Shown one piece after another: positions 20,110-31,329 of a stretch of 64,000 bases of DNA. The translations under genes were made by a program, and so were the position numbers. The stretch's first letter is position 1, and the number at the start of each line of letters is the position of its first letter. The notes beneath the pieces are model-generated. The model did no database searches. It saw only the letters and a program-made list of their open reading frames with translations, and had not been told where the DNA came from. This stretch comes from Terriglobia bacterium. GTDB taxonomy: Bacteria; Acidobacteriota; Terriglobia; Bryobacterales; Bryobacteraceae. The stretch is from positions 96,670-160,669 of the forward strand of contig JAIQEX010000001.1 of NCBI GenBank assembly GCA_020073615.1, written 5' to 3'.

Positions 20110-20652
20110 ATGTTTCTCGATAGAAAGCCCTTCGTCTACCTCTGGAGGCCGGTTTACCGGCTCGTGTTCGGAGGCGTGATCTGGCCGTTCCTCGGACGCA
20201 TTAAGGCCTTCTTCCTCGCCGAAACGGGACGGCAGTTGGAGGGAATCGAAGCTCGCCTGGCGATCCTCGAAACGGAGCAGCGCGCGCGGTTCGACAAGCT
20301 CAGCGGCGTGGTGGAAGCGCTCGAGCAGAAACTGTTGCCGGGAATCGAAGGAGGGTTCGCGGCCCTCGAAGCGGAGCAGCGCGCGCGGTTCGACAAGCTC
20401 AGCGGCGTGGTGGAAGCGCTCGAGCAGAAACTGTTGCCGGGAATCGAAGGAGGGTTCGCGGCCCTCGAAGCGGAGCAGCGCGCGCGGTTCGAGAAGCTCA
20501 GCGGCACGGCGGAAGCGCTTCAGCAGCGGTTGGAGCGGCTCCAGGCGGAACTCGATTCCAGCCAGGCGGACCGCTGGAACGCCATCGAGCAGTTGCTGAT
20601 CGCCGTGATGGGCAGCTCCGTTCGCGAAGGCATCGCTACCGCCGACCGGTGA
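20110..20652 (+). CDS. Small coiled-coil protein with internal 33-residue repeats
   Basis: 180 aa; (LE.EQRARFDKLSGVVEALEQKLLPGIEGGFAA) twice plus a partial third copy. Confidence 0.75.
   Translation: MFLDRKPFVYLWRPVYRLVFGGVIWPFLGRIKAFFLAETGRQLEGIEARLAILETEQRARFDKLSGVVEALEQKLLPGIEGGFAALEAEQRARFDKLSGVVEALEQKLLPGIEGGFAALEAEQRARFEKLSGTAEALQQRLERLQAELDSSQADRWNAIEQLLIAVMGSSVREGIATADR
20266..20520 (+). repeat. 99-bp tandem coding repeat, 2 full copies plus a partial copy
   Basis: Units begin at 20266, 20365 and 20464; copies 1 and 2 are nearly identical at nucleotide level. Confidence 0.95.
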
Positions 20653-20661
20653 CATCCCCTC

Positions 20662-22971
20662 ATGGAACCGGTGATCTACGGCGACCTGCGGTGCCTGCAG
20701 GACCCGGCCTATGCGCTGCGGGGCATCGGCCATCACACCGCAGCCGTGCTCCGTGGGCGTGGCCGCAGCCGTTGCGCTTCCTGGAAGCTGGTGGGACTGG
20801 TCGACGACAATCTGGACGCCTTGCCTGCGGAATTCGCCGCACTGGCCAATGACGTCAGCCCTTCCCGCAACCCCTCCATCCCGCGTTCGGGCGCCATCTT
20901 CCTGGATTTCTCGCCCATGACGCACGACCCCCGCTTCAGCCTCCGCTTCGCCGCCAATCCCGATTTCCTGAAGGCCGCGGTCATCTACGACTTCATCCCG
21001 TTCGATTGGCCCGGATATCTGCCCCATGTCGCCAGCCGGATCGATTACCTTTCCAAGATCGCGCGGCTGCGCAGCTTCGATCTCTATCTGCCGATCTCCC
21101 GGTACTCGGCGGGGCGGCTGGCCGCCATCCTGAGCATATCCCCTTCCAGGATCGCCGTCACTGGCGCCTCCGTGCGCAGCCGTCTGTACGACCTCGCCCA
21201 AGTCCGCCGCGCGGCTCCGCCGCCGCCCCAGAACGAGCATCCGTACTTCTTCTCGTTGGGCGGCGACGATCGCCGCAAAAATACGGAAACCGCCGTGGCG
21301 GCGGTCCGCCGCCTCAATGACATGCACTCGCGGCTGATTCCGTTGAAGGTCGGGGACCATGGCCACGGCTACAAGGCGGATCTGCTGCGTATCGCGGGAC
21401 ACGAGGAGGGTGGCGGGTTTCTGGAATTCCGGCCCGGCGTCGACGACGAGGCCCTGGTCGATCTCATGGCCGGCGCCACGGCCACTATCTGCCCGTCCCG
21501 CATCGAAGGCTTCTCGCTGCCGGTGGTGGAAGCCATCGCGTGCGGATCGCCCGTCGCCGCCTCCGATTGCGAAGCCCACAGCGAACTGCTCGGCCAGTCT
21601 GGCGCGTTGTTTCCCGCCACCGACTCCCTGGCCCTCGCGGACATACTCGATTCCTTGCTGCAATGCCCCGAGCGCCGCCCGCAACTCCTCCGCGAGCAGG
21701 CGCCGATCGCCGAACAGTTTCGCGAGCCGCAGGTGGCGGCGCGCTTCTGGAACGCCATCGCCGATGCCATGGACGCTCGCCCGGGAGGTCCCGCGCTCCG
21801 CAGCGCGCGAAAACCGAGGCTGGCGCTACTGGCCCCGTATCCGCCCCAGGAATCCGGGGTCGCCCTGTTCACCCAAAAGACCGTCGAGGCCGCGGCCCGG
21901 TTCTTCGATGTCGACGTTTACACCAATGCCCCCCGTCCCCTTCCCCCGGGCGGAACGTTCCGCGATGCCGGGCTGATCGGCCGCGCCGCGCTTCTCAAGG
22001 GGAGATATGACAGCATTATCTCGGTCATCGGAAACTCGCCCTTCCACACGCCGATTTTCGAGTTGTTCGAGGAATATGGCGGCCCGTGCATCCTGCACGA
22101 CTCCCGCCTGACGCACATCTATCATTTCCGCCTCGGACCGGAGCGCTTTCGCGATTTGGCCGTGAAGGCTCTGGGCCGGCCGGTCACCACCGACGAAATT
22201 GAGATCTGGCTCCAGGACCGCGACCTACCCTCACTGTTCGTCGAGCCGGTAATCCGGAAGGCAACGCCGCTGATTGTACACACCCGGCATTTCCAGTCCC
22301 TGCTGCGGCGGCGCTACGGCGTCCACGCGGAACTGACTACCTTTTGCCCCAATATGCCGTTTGATGAGCAGGAAATCGGCGCGGCGGGGCGGCGCGCGGC
22401 GCGCGAACGCCTGGGAATTTCCCCCGGGGTCTTTCTGGTATCTACGTTCGGTTTTGGTGAAAAGGGCAAGGGTATCGACAGTTGCGTGATCGCGGCCGAA
22501 CTGCTCCGCGCCTGGAATATCCCGGTAGAATTGCATATCGTCGGCAACGCGGGGCGGATAGAAAGCGAACTGGTTCGGCTCACGGGTCTGTACGGCGTGG
22601 ACGACATTGTGCATTGGGGGAACACCTTTGTCTCCGCGCAGACCTACCGCGATTTCATGCTGGCGTCCGACGCCGCGGTCCAGCTCCGCTCCTACGGCTT
22701 CGGCCAGGCTTCGGCGGCGCTGGCCGATTGCATTAACGCCGCGCTTCCCTGTGTGGCCACCAGTGAGTTGGCCGAGGCCGGCGACGCCCCCGAATTCGTG
22801 CGCACCGTGCCCTACCCGATTTCGCCGCTGCTGGTGGCCGAGCAACTGGCGGCCATTTGGGAAGGCCCGCGGGAGCGGACGCTCTGGTACGACGCGCGGC
22901 GAGCCTACTTATCTACTCACAATTTCGACTTTTACATCGAGCGCTTGCGGCAAATACTCGAACTTACATGA
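20662..22971 (+). CDS. Double-domain GT4 glycosyltransferase
   Basis: 769 aa; first GT4 domain (ICPSRIEGFSLPVVEAIACGSPVAASDCEAHSELLG), second half begins RLALLAPYPPQESGVALFTQKTVEAAARFF and continues as GT-B. Confidence 0.85.
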   Translation: MEPVIYGDLRCLQDPAYALRGIGHHTAAVLRGRGRSRCASWKLVGLVDDNLDALPAEFAALANDVSPSRNPSIPRSGAIFLDFSPMTHDPRFSLRFAANPDFLKAAVIYDFIPFDWPGYLPHVASRIDYLSKIARLRSFDLYLPISRYSAGRLAAILSISPSRIAVTGASVRSRLYDLAQVRRAAPPPPQNEHPYFFSLGGDDRRKNTETAVAAVRRLNDMHSRLIPLKVGDHGHGYKADLLRIAGHEEGGGFLEFRPGVDDEALVDLMAGATATICPSRIEGFSLPVVEAIACGSPVAASDCEAHSELLGQSGALFPATDSLALADILDSLLQCPERRPQLLREQAPIAEQFREPQVAARFWNAIADAMDARPGGPALRSARKPRLALLAPYPPQESGVALFTQKTVEAAARFFDVDVYTNAPRPLPPGGTFRDAGLIGRAALLKGRYDSIISVIGNSPFHTPIFELFEEYGGPCILHDSRLTHIYHFRLGPERFRDLAVKALGRPVTTDEIEIWLQDRDLPSLFVEPVIRKATPLIVHTRHFQSLLRRRYGVHAELTTFCPNMPFDEQEIGAAGRRAARERLGISPGVFLVSTFGFGEKGKGIDSCVIAAELLRAWNIPVELHIVGNAGRIESELVRLTGLYGVDDIVHWGNTFVSAQTYRDFMLASDAAVQLRSYGFGQASAALADCINAALPCVATSELAEAGDAPEFVRTVPYPISPLLVAEQLAAIWEGPRERTLWYDARRAYLSTHNFDFYIERLRQILELT

Positions 22972-24101
22972 GCGTATCCATCGATCTTACCGAGTTCCTC
23001 CGCAACCCGATCCATTCGGGCATCCAGCGTGTTACCGCGCAGATCTGCCGCAATTGGCCCGATGGGGACCTGAGACCCGTGCACCTCGCTCCCCAGGGTC
23101 ACCTCGCGGCGCTGCCTGACGAGCTGCTCCCCGCAATCGCCCACAGCTTCGAATGCCCCGGCGGTTCCTGGGTCGAACGTATACAGGAGATTCGCGATAC
23201 CCCTGGCTGGCCTGGCGCGGAGTTTTCCGCCAGGGACACCCTGCTGGTACCCGAGCTTTTCTACGACCCGCGAAGGGTCGCTTTCTTCCGTCGCATGGAT
23301 CGGACAGGCCTCGAACGCTGCCGGTTCGTCGTTTATGACTTATTGCCGCTCGTGTACCCCCAGTACTTTGCCTCCTGGGTTCCGATGGATATCGTCTGCG
23401 CGTACTTTCAAATGATTCGCGGCGTCCCGCATTGCGCGTTCATCTCCCGGTCGACGCAGGAGGACTATTGCCGCCGGTTGCGGCGCTCGCGCGAGACCAA
23501 GGGGGTGGTATTCCGGCTCGGCAGCGACGGCCTTGGCCCTAAGCCCGCGCCGGTGGCCTCCGCCCGGCCGCTCAAGTTCACCGTCGTGGGAAGACTCGAA
23601 CCCTGGAAGAACCCCAGCCTCATACTGGACGCGTTCGAGCCGTTGCTGCGCGACGTTGCCGGCCTTCAGTTGCACTTCCTGGGACCGCTCGGCGACCACA
23701 TTGAGCCATCGCTCGCCGCCAGATTGGAGGTCATGGCCGCGCACCATCCCGGGTTGTCACATTGCCCACACCCCGACGACGGCACGATGCGACGACATAT
23801 CGACGAATCGCGCGCCACCATCTTCGTGAGCGTGGCCGAGGGCTTCGGGCTCCCGCCGGTCGAGAGCCTGTGGCGCGGAACCCCCGTCATTGTTTCCCGG
23901 GGTCTTCCGAGTCTGGAAGGCTATGGCCCGGCCGGTCTCCACGTCGTCGAGCCGCTCGACGCCGCCAATCTGCGAAGCGCCGTGACCGCCTTTTTCGATG
24001 ACGCCTACTGGCGGCAAAAATCGCAGGAGGCGGGCGGCCTGGATCTGCCCACGTGGCGATCGTTCACCCAGGAGCTCGCCCAATGGTGCCAGCCGCGGTG
24101 A
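22968..24101 (+). CDS. Glycosyltransferase family 4
   Basis: FTVVGRLEPWKNPSLILDAFEPLL; IFVSVAEGFGLPPVESLWRGTPVIVSRGLPSLEGYGPAG; ATGA overlap with the preceding gene. Confidence 0.88.
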   Translation: MSVSIDLTEFLRNPIHSGIQRVTAQICRNWPDGDLRPVHLAPQGHLAALPDELLPAIAHSFECPGGSWVERIQEIRDTPGWPGAEFSARDTLLVPELFYDPRRVAFFRRMDRTGLERCRFVVYDLLPLVYPQYFASWVPMDIVCAYFQMIRGVPHCAFISRSTQEDYCRRLRRSRETKGVVFRLGSDGLGPKPAPVASARPLKFTVVGRLEPWKNPSLILDAFEPLLRDVAGLQLHFLGPLGDHIEPSLAARLEVMAAHHPGLSHCPHPDDGTMRRHIDESRATIFVSVAEGFGLPPVESLWRGTPVIVSRGLPSLEGYGPAGLHVVEPLDAANLRSAVTAFFDDAYWRQKSQEAGGLDLPTWRSFTQELAQWCQPR

Positions 24102-24121
24102 GCGGCAGTAGATCGGGCCGC

Positions 24122-25921
24122 TCACGACCAGCGCGTCTCCAGGTACCGCAGGATCTTGTCGACGCTCTCCGCCGGGGTTTCCCGGTCCGTCCGGCATTCC
24201 ACCTCGGGGGATGCCGGGGGTTCGTATGGGTCGTCGATTCCGGTGAATCCTGGCAGTTCGCCGGCGCGCGCCTTCCGGTAGAGCCCTTTCCCGTCGCGTT
24301 GCTCGCAGATGGCGAGGGGAGCATTTACGTAGACCTCGACGAAATTGCCGATTCGCCCGCGCACTTCATCGCGCACGGCGTGGTAGGGGGAAATGGCGGA
24401 CACCAGCACGATTACTCCGTTCCTGGTGAGCAATTCCGCAACGAAGCCGATGCGCCGGATATTGTCGTCGCGATCCTGCTTGCTAAAGCCCAGGTCCTTG
24501 GTCAGGTGGCGGCGTACCTGGTCTCCGTCCAGGGTCTCGACCTTGTATCCCCTGGCCCAAAGCCGTTCATATACCGCTTGGCTGAGAGTCGTCTTTCCGG
24601 ACGAGCTGAGACCGGTGAACCATACTGTGAGACCGCGCTGCCCGGCGCTGTTTCCCCGTGAACGCGGCGGCGCTTCCAGGGCGCTCGAGATCATGCCGGC
24701 CGCGAGTGTCTGGTTGCTGGTCGGATCGATCAGGATGAAGCTGCCGGTGGTGCGATTCCGGCGGTAAGGATCGCAGAACAACGGCCGATGGGTTTCCAGT
24801 TCTACGGTTCCGATCTGGTTGAGCTGCAGCTCCGCGCACTCCCGCTCCTGCAAAGTGCCGATATCCAGGCGGGAAACCAGGCGGACCGCCTCCGCGCACA
24901 CCCTTTGTGTCGTGTGCTTCACCAGGTAGGGGCGGCCGAGCGCGAGCGGTGTCTCCGCCATCCACACCAGCGTGGCCAGAAACCGGGCGGCCGCCATCGG
25001 CGGATGGGCCGGCCCGGACAGCATATCGCCGCGGCCGACATCGAGATGATCCTCCAGACACAACGTCACCGACATAGGGGCGAACGCCCGTGCGAGCGAG
25101 TCCTCATAGAGGCCAATGGAACGGATTCGCGTGGTGCGCTGCGACGGGAGGACCAGCACCTCATCGCCGGGCCGCACCGAGCCGGATGCAATCTGGCCGG
25201 CGTAGCCGCGATAATCGCCGCCGTGGCGCACGACGTACTGTACGGGGAAACGAAACTCGGACATGCCGCCGCATTCGTCGATGGGAACGGTCTCGAGACA
25301 TTCGAGCAGGCTCGAGCCGCCGAACCACGGCATGCGGGTGCTGCGCCGCACGACGTTGTCGCCTGAGAGCGCGCTGGCCGGAATCGCCTCCAGGCTGGCG
25401 CCCGGAAGCTGCCTGGCGAAGTCCGCGAAATCGCGCCGTACCTCGTCGAATACCCGCTGCTCGTATCCCACGAGGTCCATCTTGTTCACCACGGCCACGA
25501 TGCGCCGGATGCCCATGAGCCAGGCGATATAGGCGTGGCGCCGCGTCTGGGGAAGCACGCCTTTGCGCGCGTCGAGCAGGATCACCACGAGCTGCGCGGT
25601 GGAAGCCCCGGTGGCCATGTTGCGGGTGTACTGTTCGTGGCCGGGGGTATCGGCGATGATGAACCGGCGCCGCGCGGTGGCGAAGTACCGGTAGGCGACA
25701 TCGATGGTGATACCCTGCTCGCGCTCGGCGCGCAGCCCGTCGGTGAGAAACGCCAGGTCCAGGCCGTTCGGTGAAGCCATGCGGGCCGAGTGGAGCTGGT
25801 CCTCGTAGACGCCGCCGCTGTCGTGCAGCAGACGGCCGATCAGGGTCGACTTGCCGTCATCGACGCTGCCGGCGGTGGCCAAGCGGAGGAGTTCCGGTTC
25901 CATGCCTGAAGAGTGGGTCAT
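24122..25921 (-). CDS. cysNC: Bifunctional sulfate adenylyltransferase subunit 1 / adenylylsulfate kinase
   Basis: GTPase part ([43 protein letters not shown]) fused to APS kinase ([22 protein letters not shown]...[31 protein letters not shown]). Confidence 0.96.
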   Translation of the reverse strand: MTHSSGMEPELLRLATAGSVDDGKSTLIGRLLHDSGGVYEDQLHSARMASPNGLDLAFLTDGLRAEREQGITIDVAYRYFATARRRFIIADTPGHEQYTRNMATGASTAQLVVILLDARKGVLPQTRRHAYIAWLMGIRRIVAVVNKMDLVGYEQRVFDEVRRDFADFARQLPGASLEAIPASALSGDNVVRRSTRMPWFGGSSLLECLETVPIDECGGMSEFRFPVQYVVRHGGDYRGYAGQIASGSVRPGDEVLVLPSQRTTRIRSIGLYEDSLARAFAPMSVTLCLEDHLDVGRGDMLSGPAHPPMAAARFLATLVWMAETPLALGRPYLVKHTTQRVCAEAVRLVSRLDIGTLQERECAELQLNQIGTVELETHRPLFCDPYRRNRTTGSFILIDPTSNQTLAAGMISSALEAPPRSRGNSAGQRGLTVWFTGLSSSGKTTLSQAVYERLWARGYKVETLDGDQVRRHLTKDLGFSKQDRDDNIRRIGFVAELLTRNGVIVLVSAISPYHAVRDEVRGRIGNFVEVYVNAPLAICEQRDGKGLYRKARAGELPGFTGIDDPYEPPASPEVECRTDRETPAESVDKILRYLETRWS

Positions 25922-26002
25922 AACTGCCGGCCGCGTTCGATTCCAGGTTACTGCGAACGCACGGCGAATCACAATCGGCCGCGCGGACGTACAATCTGGA
26001 GG

Positions 26003-26752
26003 ATGTCTTCCCTAAGGATCGCCGTCGTCGGCACGCCGCGTTCCGGTAACACCTGGGTCCGGTACGTCCTGGGCGATGCCCTCGACCTGCAGCAGATGAT
26101 GCCGGTCCACAATCCGCGGGACATCGCACCGGAGCTGCCGGAGCGTGCGGCGTTGCAGATTCACTGGTATCGCGAGCCCAATTTTCAGGCGTTCCTGCGC
26201 ACCAACGGATTCCGCGTAGTGGTGGTCGCGCGCCACCCCCTCGACGTACTCATTTCCGCCCTGCACTTCCGGCGGCGCGAATGGAGCCTGGTCCGCTGGC
26301 TGGAAGGCAACGCCGAGTTCCCGCCCGACTTCGCGGAGTACGCGCCTGCGTCGCCGTCCTTCGTCGCCTACGCCACCAGCTGGGGCGCCGAGAATCTGCT
26401 CTCCGTGTCCTATCAGTGGTGGCACGACCGCGACGCCATCCGGGTTCGCTACGAGCAACTGGTACGCGAGCCGGTGGCGGCGTTCACCAGTCTGGTCGAG
26501 CAGTTGAACGAGCCCGCCGACCGGGTGGCCAAGGCGATCGAAGCGAACCCGTTCAAGGCCATGCAGGATCTTCCCAACAAGCATGGCTGGCGCGGCACGC
26601 CGGGTCTCTGGCGCCAGCTCATTCCTCCCCTGGACGCGTGGCGCATCTTCCGGCGCCATCGCCGCGTGTTCGACACCCTCGGTTACGGCATCCCCCCTTA
26701 CCTGCTGACGCGGCGCGCGGCTCTGAGAAACTGGCAGCGCCTCGCCATCTAA
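26003..26752 (+). CDS. PAPS-dependent sulfotransferase family protein
   Basis: [23 protein letters not shown] (5'-phosphosulfate loop type) and [17 protein letters not shown] (3'-phosphate-binding type). Confidence 0.8.
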   Translation: MSSLRIAVVGTPRSGNTWVRYVLGDALDLQQMMPVHNPRDIAPELPERAALQIHWYREPNFQAFLRTNGFRVVVVARHPLDVLISALHFRRREWSLVRWLEGNAEFPPDFAEYAPASPSFVAYATSWGAENLLSVSYQWWHDRDAIRVRYEQLVREPVAAFTSLVEQLNEPADRVAKAIEANPFKAMQDLPNKHGWRGTPGLWRQLIPPLDAWRIFRRHRRVFDTLGYGIPPYLLTRRAALRNWQRLAI

Positions 26753-26770
26753 TGCGCGGCGAATCCACGT

Positions 26771-27673
26771 CTAAAAATACCCCTCCCGCTTTTTGATTTC
26801 CATGGAGCCTTCCTGGTCGTGGTCGATCACGCGGTTCTCGCGCTCGGAGCGGCGAAACGTCGGCAGCTCCCCGACGATCTCCGCTACCGTGGCTGCCGTG
26901 GAACGGATCGCCCCGGTGCAGTACGTGCAGCCGAGCGAGCGCATGCGGCACACGATCCTCTGCGTCTTCTCGCCCGGCACCAACGGAGGCTGGTGCTCGA
27001 AGGGGATGATCGTGTCTCCGCGAACCAGCACCTCGCGCTCCGCCGCAAAATAGAGCGGCACCACGGGAATGTTCTCCGCCTGGATGTACTGCCAGATGTC
27101 CATTTCGGTCCAATTGGAAAGCGGAAACACCCGGATGCTCTCGCCTTTTTCGATGCGTCCGTTGAAAAGATTCCAGGGTTCGGGGCGCTGGTTTCGAGGA
27201 TCCCACTGTCCCTTGGGGTCGCGGAAGGAGTAGATGCGCTCCTTGGCGCGGGATTTTTCCTCTTCCCGGCGCGCGCCTCCCAGGGCGGCTTCAAAGCCGC
27301 CCTCGGCGAGCGCATCGAGCAGGGCCGTAGTTTTCAACAGGGCGCAGCATCGCTGCGTGCCCAGCCGGAAAGGGTCCGCGCCCGCATCGACCGCCGCGCG
27401 ATTCGTGTGGACGATGAGATGGAGTCCCAACTCACGGCAGGTGCGGTCGCGGAATTCGATCATCTCGCGAAACTTAAAGGTGGTGTCGATATGCAGCAGG
27501 GGGAAGGGCAGCGTGGCCGGGTAGAACGCTTTCTGCGCCAGCCGCAGCATCACCGAGGAGTCCTTGCCCACGGAGTAGAGCATGACCGGCCGGGCGAATT
27601 CGGCAGCCACCTCACGAAAAATGTGGATGCTCTCGGCCTCGAGCACTTGCAGATGAGAGAGCGTATCGGACAC
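26771..27673 (-). CDS. cysD: Sulfate adenylyltransferase subunit 2
   Basis: [74 protein letters not shown] start at 27673. Confidence 0.95.
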   Translation of the reverse strand: MSDTLSHLQVLEAESIHIFREVAAEFARPVMLYSVGKDSSVMLRLAQKAFYPATLPFPLLHIDTTFKFREMIEFRDRTCRELGLHLIVHTNRAAVDAGADPFRLGTQRCCALLKTTALLDALAEGGFEAALGGARREEEKSRAKERIYSFRDPKGQWDPRNQRPEPWNLFNGRIEKGESIRVFPLSNWTEMDIWQYIQAENIPVVPLYFAAEREVLVRGDTIIPFEHQPPLVPGEKTQRIVCRMRSLGCTYCTGAIRSTAATVAEIVGELPTFRRSERENRVIDHDQEGSMEIKKREGYF

Positions 27674-27674
27674 G

Positions 27675-28427
27675 TCAGAAGCCCCTTCCCAGCCCCTTGT
27701 GCAGCACGATAGCGCCGAGCAGCATTGCCCAGAGCAGCACCGTGACGCGCAGTATCCGGGCGGGAAGCACACCGGCCAGCCAGGCGCCCAAACAGGCGCC
27801 GGCCACACCGCTGGCCAGCAGGGGGAACAGCACAACACGGCTCCAGCTTCCCGCGGTCACGTGCACAAGGCTCCCCGCAACGGATACGGCCAGACCGAAG
27901 ACGAGGTCGGTTCCGACCACCGCCACCGGCGACAGCTTGCTGAGACTGTACAGCAGGACGGTTCCCAGCGCGCCCGCGCCGGCCGAGGAAAAGCCGGTCG
28001 ACACCCCGATGGGGAAACTGAGGAGCAGCAGCAACCAGGGCCGCTCCCGATGGCGGACTGGATCCCGAACGAAACGGAGCAGGCCGAAGCCGGCGGAAAC
28101 CAATACGGTCGCGCCGATGACGGTCAAGATCAAACCATCCCGGCTATCATGCAGCCGCTCGAGCACCGCCGAGCCAAAGACCGCACCCGGTACGCCTCCG
28201 GCCACCATGTAGGGGAGCGTTCGGAGATCAACCTGCCTGCGATACAGATAGAGCAAGGCCGCGTTGACCTTTACCGCCGAAGAAAAAAGAAGCGCCGTTC
28301 CCACGCTTTGTGCCGGGGGCACACCGAAGAACAGGATCAGAAGCGGGGCCGCCAATAATCCGCCGCCAATCCCGGTGGTGCCAATAGCCAACCCGATGAA
28401 GGCACCGAGCAGCATCACCATACTCAT
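27675..28427 (-). CDS. TauE/SafE family sulfite exporter-like permease
   Basis: Multi-[52 protein letters not shown]; adjacent to cysD on the same strand. Confidence 0.85.
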   Translation of the reverse strand: MSMVMLLGAFIGLAIGTTGIGGGLLAAPLLILFFGVPPAQSVGTALLFSSAVKVNAALLYLYRRQVDLRTLPYMVAGGVPGAVFGSAVLERLHDSRDGLILTVIGATVLVSAGFGLLRFVRDPVRHRERPWLLLLLSFPIGVSTGFSSAGAGALGTVLLYSLSKLSPVAVVGTDLVFGLAVSVAGSLVHVTAGSWSRVVLFPLLASGVAGACLGAWLAGVLPARILRVTVLLWAMLLGAIVLHKGLGRGF

Positions 28428-28517
28428 GCCCCGCAACGGGTCACCCCAGTGTGTTGCCCTGGAGCCCGACAAGGCTGGCGGAAACGGACCGCCTTCCGGT
28501 GTTGTGGAGCGCGGGCC

Positions 28518-29240
28518 CTAACGGGAACGCTGTTTCCGGAGCACCCAGGCCAGCGGCGCAAGCCCAAGGATCAGAAAGGATGCTGTAGCCGGTTCGGGCA
28601 CGGCGGCCGGAGTGAAGGTAAAGTTTCCACCCAGCAAGGTGCGGGTGCCATCTCCCGGGGTCAAGGTTCCCGTTGCTGCGCCTATGCCGCCCGCACTGGT
28701 GTTATTCACAATGATCGTAAGGGTATTCAGCCCGGTGACAAAGCCAGTGGTGAACGTGCCGGTTGCCGGGAACGTGGAAGCGTTGAAAGTAAAGGGCGTG
28801 GTAGCGCCGCCATCGGTAAACTGCATCAAACCGGCGCCCGTGGATCCCGATACCCCGACATTCAGGATCGGGGTCGGGTTGCCGTTCAGCTCCAAAACCG
28901 CCCTGTCATCGCCCCTGAAACCCGTAATGTTCAGCGACGGTGCGGTCGCGCCCGTCGGCAAGGTAAACGTGAGGTTGGCCACCCAGAACCCATCGAAAGC
29001 CGCCAGGCTGCCCCCGGTGATGAAAGTCCCGGTCGATAAGCTGTCACTGGAGACGCTGATTCCACCAATGGCATCGGAGAGGAACATTGGGGCCGCACCA
29101 GTGGCCCCGGCACCCGTAATAGTCCACCCGTTGCCCGCAACCGTGCTGATATCGATGACGGTCGCCGATGCCGCCGTCAGACACACTAGACCAAGGAATG
29201 CCATCCGCATGCCAGCAGCGCTTTTGAATATGCTTGTCAT
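28518..29240 (-). CDS. PEP-CTERM sorting-domain protein
   Basis: C-terminus AAVPEPATASFLILGLAPLAWVLRKQRSR (PEP motif, TM helix, Arg-rich tail) and N-terminal signal. Confidence 0.88.
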   Translation of the reverse strand: MTSIFKSAAGMRMAFLGLVCLTAASATVIDISTVAGNGWTITGAGATGAAPMFLSDAIGGISVSSDSLSTGTFITGGSLAAFDGFWVANLTFTLPTGATAPSLNITGFRGDDRAVLELNGNPTPILNVGVSGSTGAGLMQFTDGGATTPFTFNASTFPATGTFTTGFVTGLNTLTIIVNNTSAGGIGAATGTLTPGDGTRTLLGGNFTFTPAAVPEPATASFLILGLAPLAWVLRKQRSR

Positions 29241-29581
29241 TGACCCTCCGCGAATTTCTCGCCAGAACCTCGATTCGCCTCCATGCGTCCTGGCCAATTC
29301 GCGAGACGATCATAACATTTTTCTCGATGGTGTCAACCATTCAACCGGTGCCGCCACCTGGCCGTAGTGTACGTTTCTTACCAAATTCTTGGTCCGACGG
29401 TGCGCGGCCAACCAAGACTCGCCGCCGGGCGCCACCCCCCGCCTGCGGGTGTTACAAATCATAACTAAAGGCAGTATCGAATCCCCAACCAAATACGGGA
29501 TAGTGTACGGTGTACATCCACCCCAATAATCGGCCTCTGGGGTCCTGAAAGAGCGACCCGGTCTCAGGGAGGCTGCGCTTC

Positions 29582-30358
29582 GTGAAAGTTGTGATTCTAT
29601 GCGGCGGATTGGGCACGCGCCTCCGCGAGGAGACCGAATTCCGTCCCAAACCCATGGTGGAAGTCGGCGGCAGGCCGATTCTGTGGCACATCATGAAGTC
29701 CTACGCCCACTACGGCTTCCGCGATTTTGTGTTGTGCCTGGGCTACCGCGGCAACGCGATTAAAGACTACTTCCTGAATTACGAGGCGATGAATAACGAT
29801 TTCTCCATTTGTCTGGGGCAGAAATCGCAGATCCGCTACCACGGCCTCCACGGCGAGCAGGGCTTCAGCGTGACCCTGGCCGACACCGGCGCCGAATGCA
29901 TGACCGGCGGACGCATCCGCAAGATCCGCAAATACATCGACACCCCCTCGTTCCTGCTCACCTACGGCGATGGGGTGTGCGATGTGGATATCCGCGGACT
30001 CGCCGACTTTCACCAGAGCCACGGCAAGATCGCCACAGTCACCACCGTGCCGCCGATTTCCCGCTTCGGCATGATCGAACTCGGCGGCGAGAGCCGCGTT
30101 CACCGGTTTACCGAAAAACCGAAAACCGATGGCTGGATGAGCGCCGGATTCTTCGCGCTCAAACAGGAGGTGTTCGATTACCTGGGCGGAGACGATTGCA
30201 TTTTCGAGCGCGACCCCCTGGAACGGCTCGCCGCCGAGGGCCAATTGATGGCCTACCGGCACGACGGGTTCTTCTACGCCATGGACACCTATCGGGAATA
30301 CCAGCACCTGAACAGTTTGTGGAGTTCCGGCGCCGCTCCCTGGAAGGTGTGGGCGTGA
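29582..30358 (+). CDS. rfbF: Glucose-1-phosphate cytidylyltransferase
   Basis: [64 protein letters not shown]. Confidence 0.96.
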   Translation: MKVVILCGGLGTRLREETEFRPKPMVEVGGRPILWHIMKSYAHYGFRDFVLCLGYRGNAIKDYFLNYEAMNNDFSICLGQKSQIRYHGLHGEQGFSVTLADTGAECMTGGRIRKIRKYIDTPSFLLTYGDGVCDVDIRGLADFHQSHGKIATVTTVPPISRFGMIELGGESRVHRFTEKPKTDGWMSAGFFALKQEVFDYLGGDDCIFERDPLERLAAEGQLMAYRHDGFFYAMDTYREYQHLNSLWSSGAAPWKVWA

Positions 30359-31329
30359 AGGGCGGCTTCTGGCGGGATCATCGGGTGCTGGTCACCGGTG
30401 CCACCGGGCTGGTGGGCGCCTGGCTCACACGCCGCCTGCTGGAAGCGGGAGCGGACGTGGTCGCGGTGGTGCGCGATTGGGTCCCGCAAAGCGAGCTGGT
30501 CCGCACGCGGACCATCGACCGGGTCAGCGTGGCGCGCGGGGATGTTCGCGACCGCGACTTCCTCGAGCGCGTAATCGGCGAATACGAAACCCAAACCGTG
30601 ATCCACCTGGCCGCGCAGACCATTGTCGGAATCGCCAACCGCAACCCCGTCTCCACGTTCGAAAGCAATATTCAGGGCACGTGGAACCTGCTGGAGGCCT
30701 GCCGCCGCTCGCCGGGAGTTCGTTCCATCGTGGTGGCGTCGTCCGATAAGGCCTACGGCGATCGGGACGCGCTGCCCTACTCCGAAGACACTCCGCTCGC
30801 CGGCCGGCACCCCTACGACGTGAGCAAATCCTGCGCCGACCTGCTGGCGCAGTCCTACGCGGCCACCTATGGCCTGCCGGTGGCCGTCACCCGCTGCGGG
30901 AATTTCTACGGCGGCGGCGATCTGAACTGGAACCGCATCGTGCCCGGCACCATCCGCTCCGTGCTGCGCGGGGAGCGGCCGGTGATCCGCTCCGACGGCC
31001 AGTTTGTCCGCGACTATTTTTACGTGGAGGATGGCGCCGCGGCCTACATGCTGCTGGCCGAGCAGCTCCACTGCCGCCCGGATCTGCACGGCCTCGCCTT
31101 CAACTTTTCCAACGAAAGCGAAATCGCCGTGCTCGGCCTCGTGAACCGCATCCTGGGCGCCATGCAGTCGGAGTTGGAGCCGGTGGTGCACAACGAGGCC
31201 TCGAACGAAATCCGCCGCCAGTCGCTCAGCGCCGCGCGGGCGCGCCAGATGCTCCGCTGGTCGCCGCTCTACACGCTGGATGAGGGGATGGAGCGCACCA
31301 TCTCCTGGTACCGGGAGTTTGTCGCGTGA
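30355..31329 (+). CDS. rfbG: CDP-glucose 4,6-dehydratase
   Basis: [91 protein letters not shown] overlap with rfbF. Confidence 0.95.
   Translation: MKGGFWRDHRVLVTGATGLVGAWLTRRLLEAGADVVAVVRDWVPQSELVRTRTIDRVSVARGDVRDRDFLERVIGEYETQTVIHLAAQTIVGIANRNPVSTFESNIQGTWNLLEACRRSPGVRSIVVASSDKAYGDRDALPYSEDTPLAGRHPYDVSKSCADLLAQSYAATYGLPVAVTRCGNFYGGGDLNWNRIVPGTIRSVLRGERPVIRSDGQFVRDYFYVEDGAAAYMLLAEQLHCRPDLHGLAFNFSNESEIAVLGLVNRILGAMQSELEPVVHNEASNEIRRQSLSAARARQMLRWSPLYTLDEGMERTISWYREFVA

Noticed and set aside
20095-21684. 529-aa - strand ORF
   Set aside because: Antisense to the coiled-coil and GT4 genes; its internal repeats are just the reverse complement of the 99-bp repeat.
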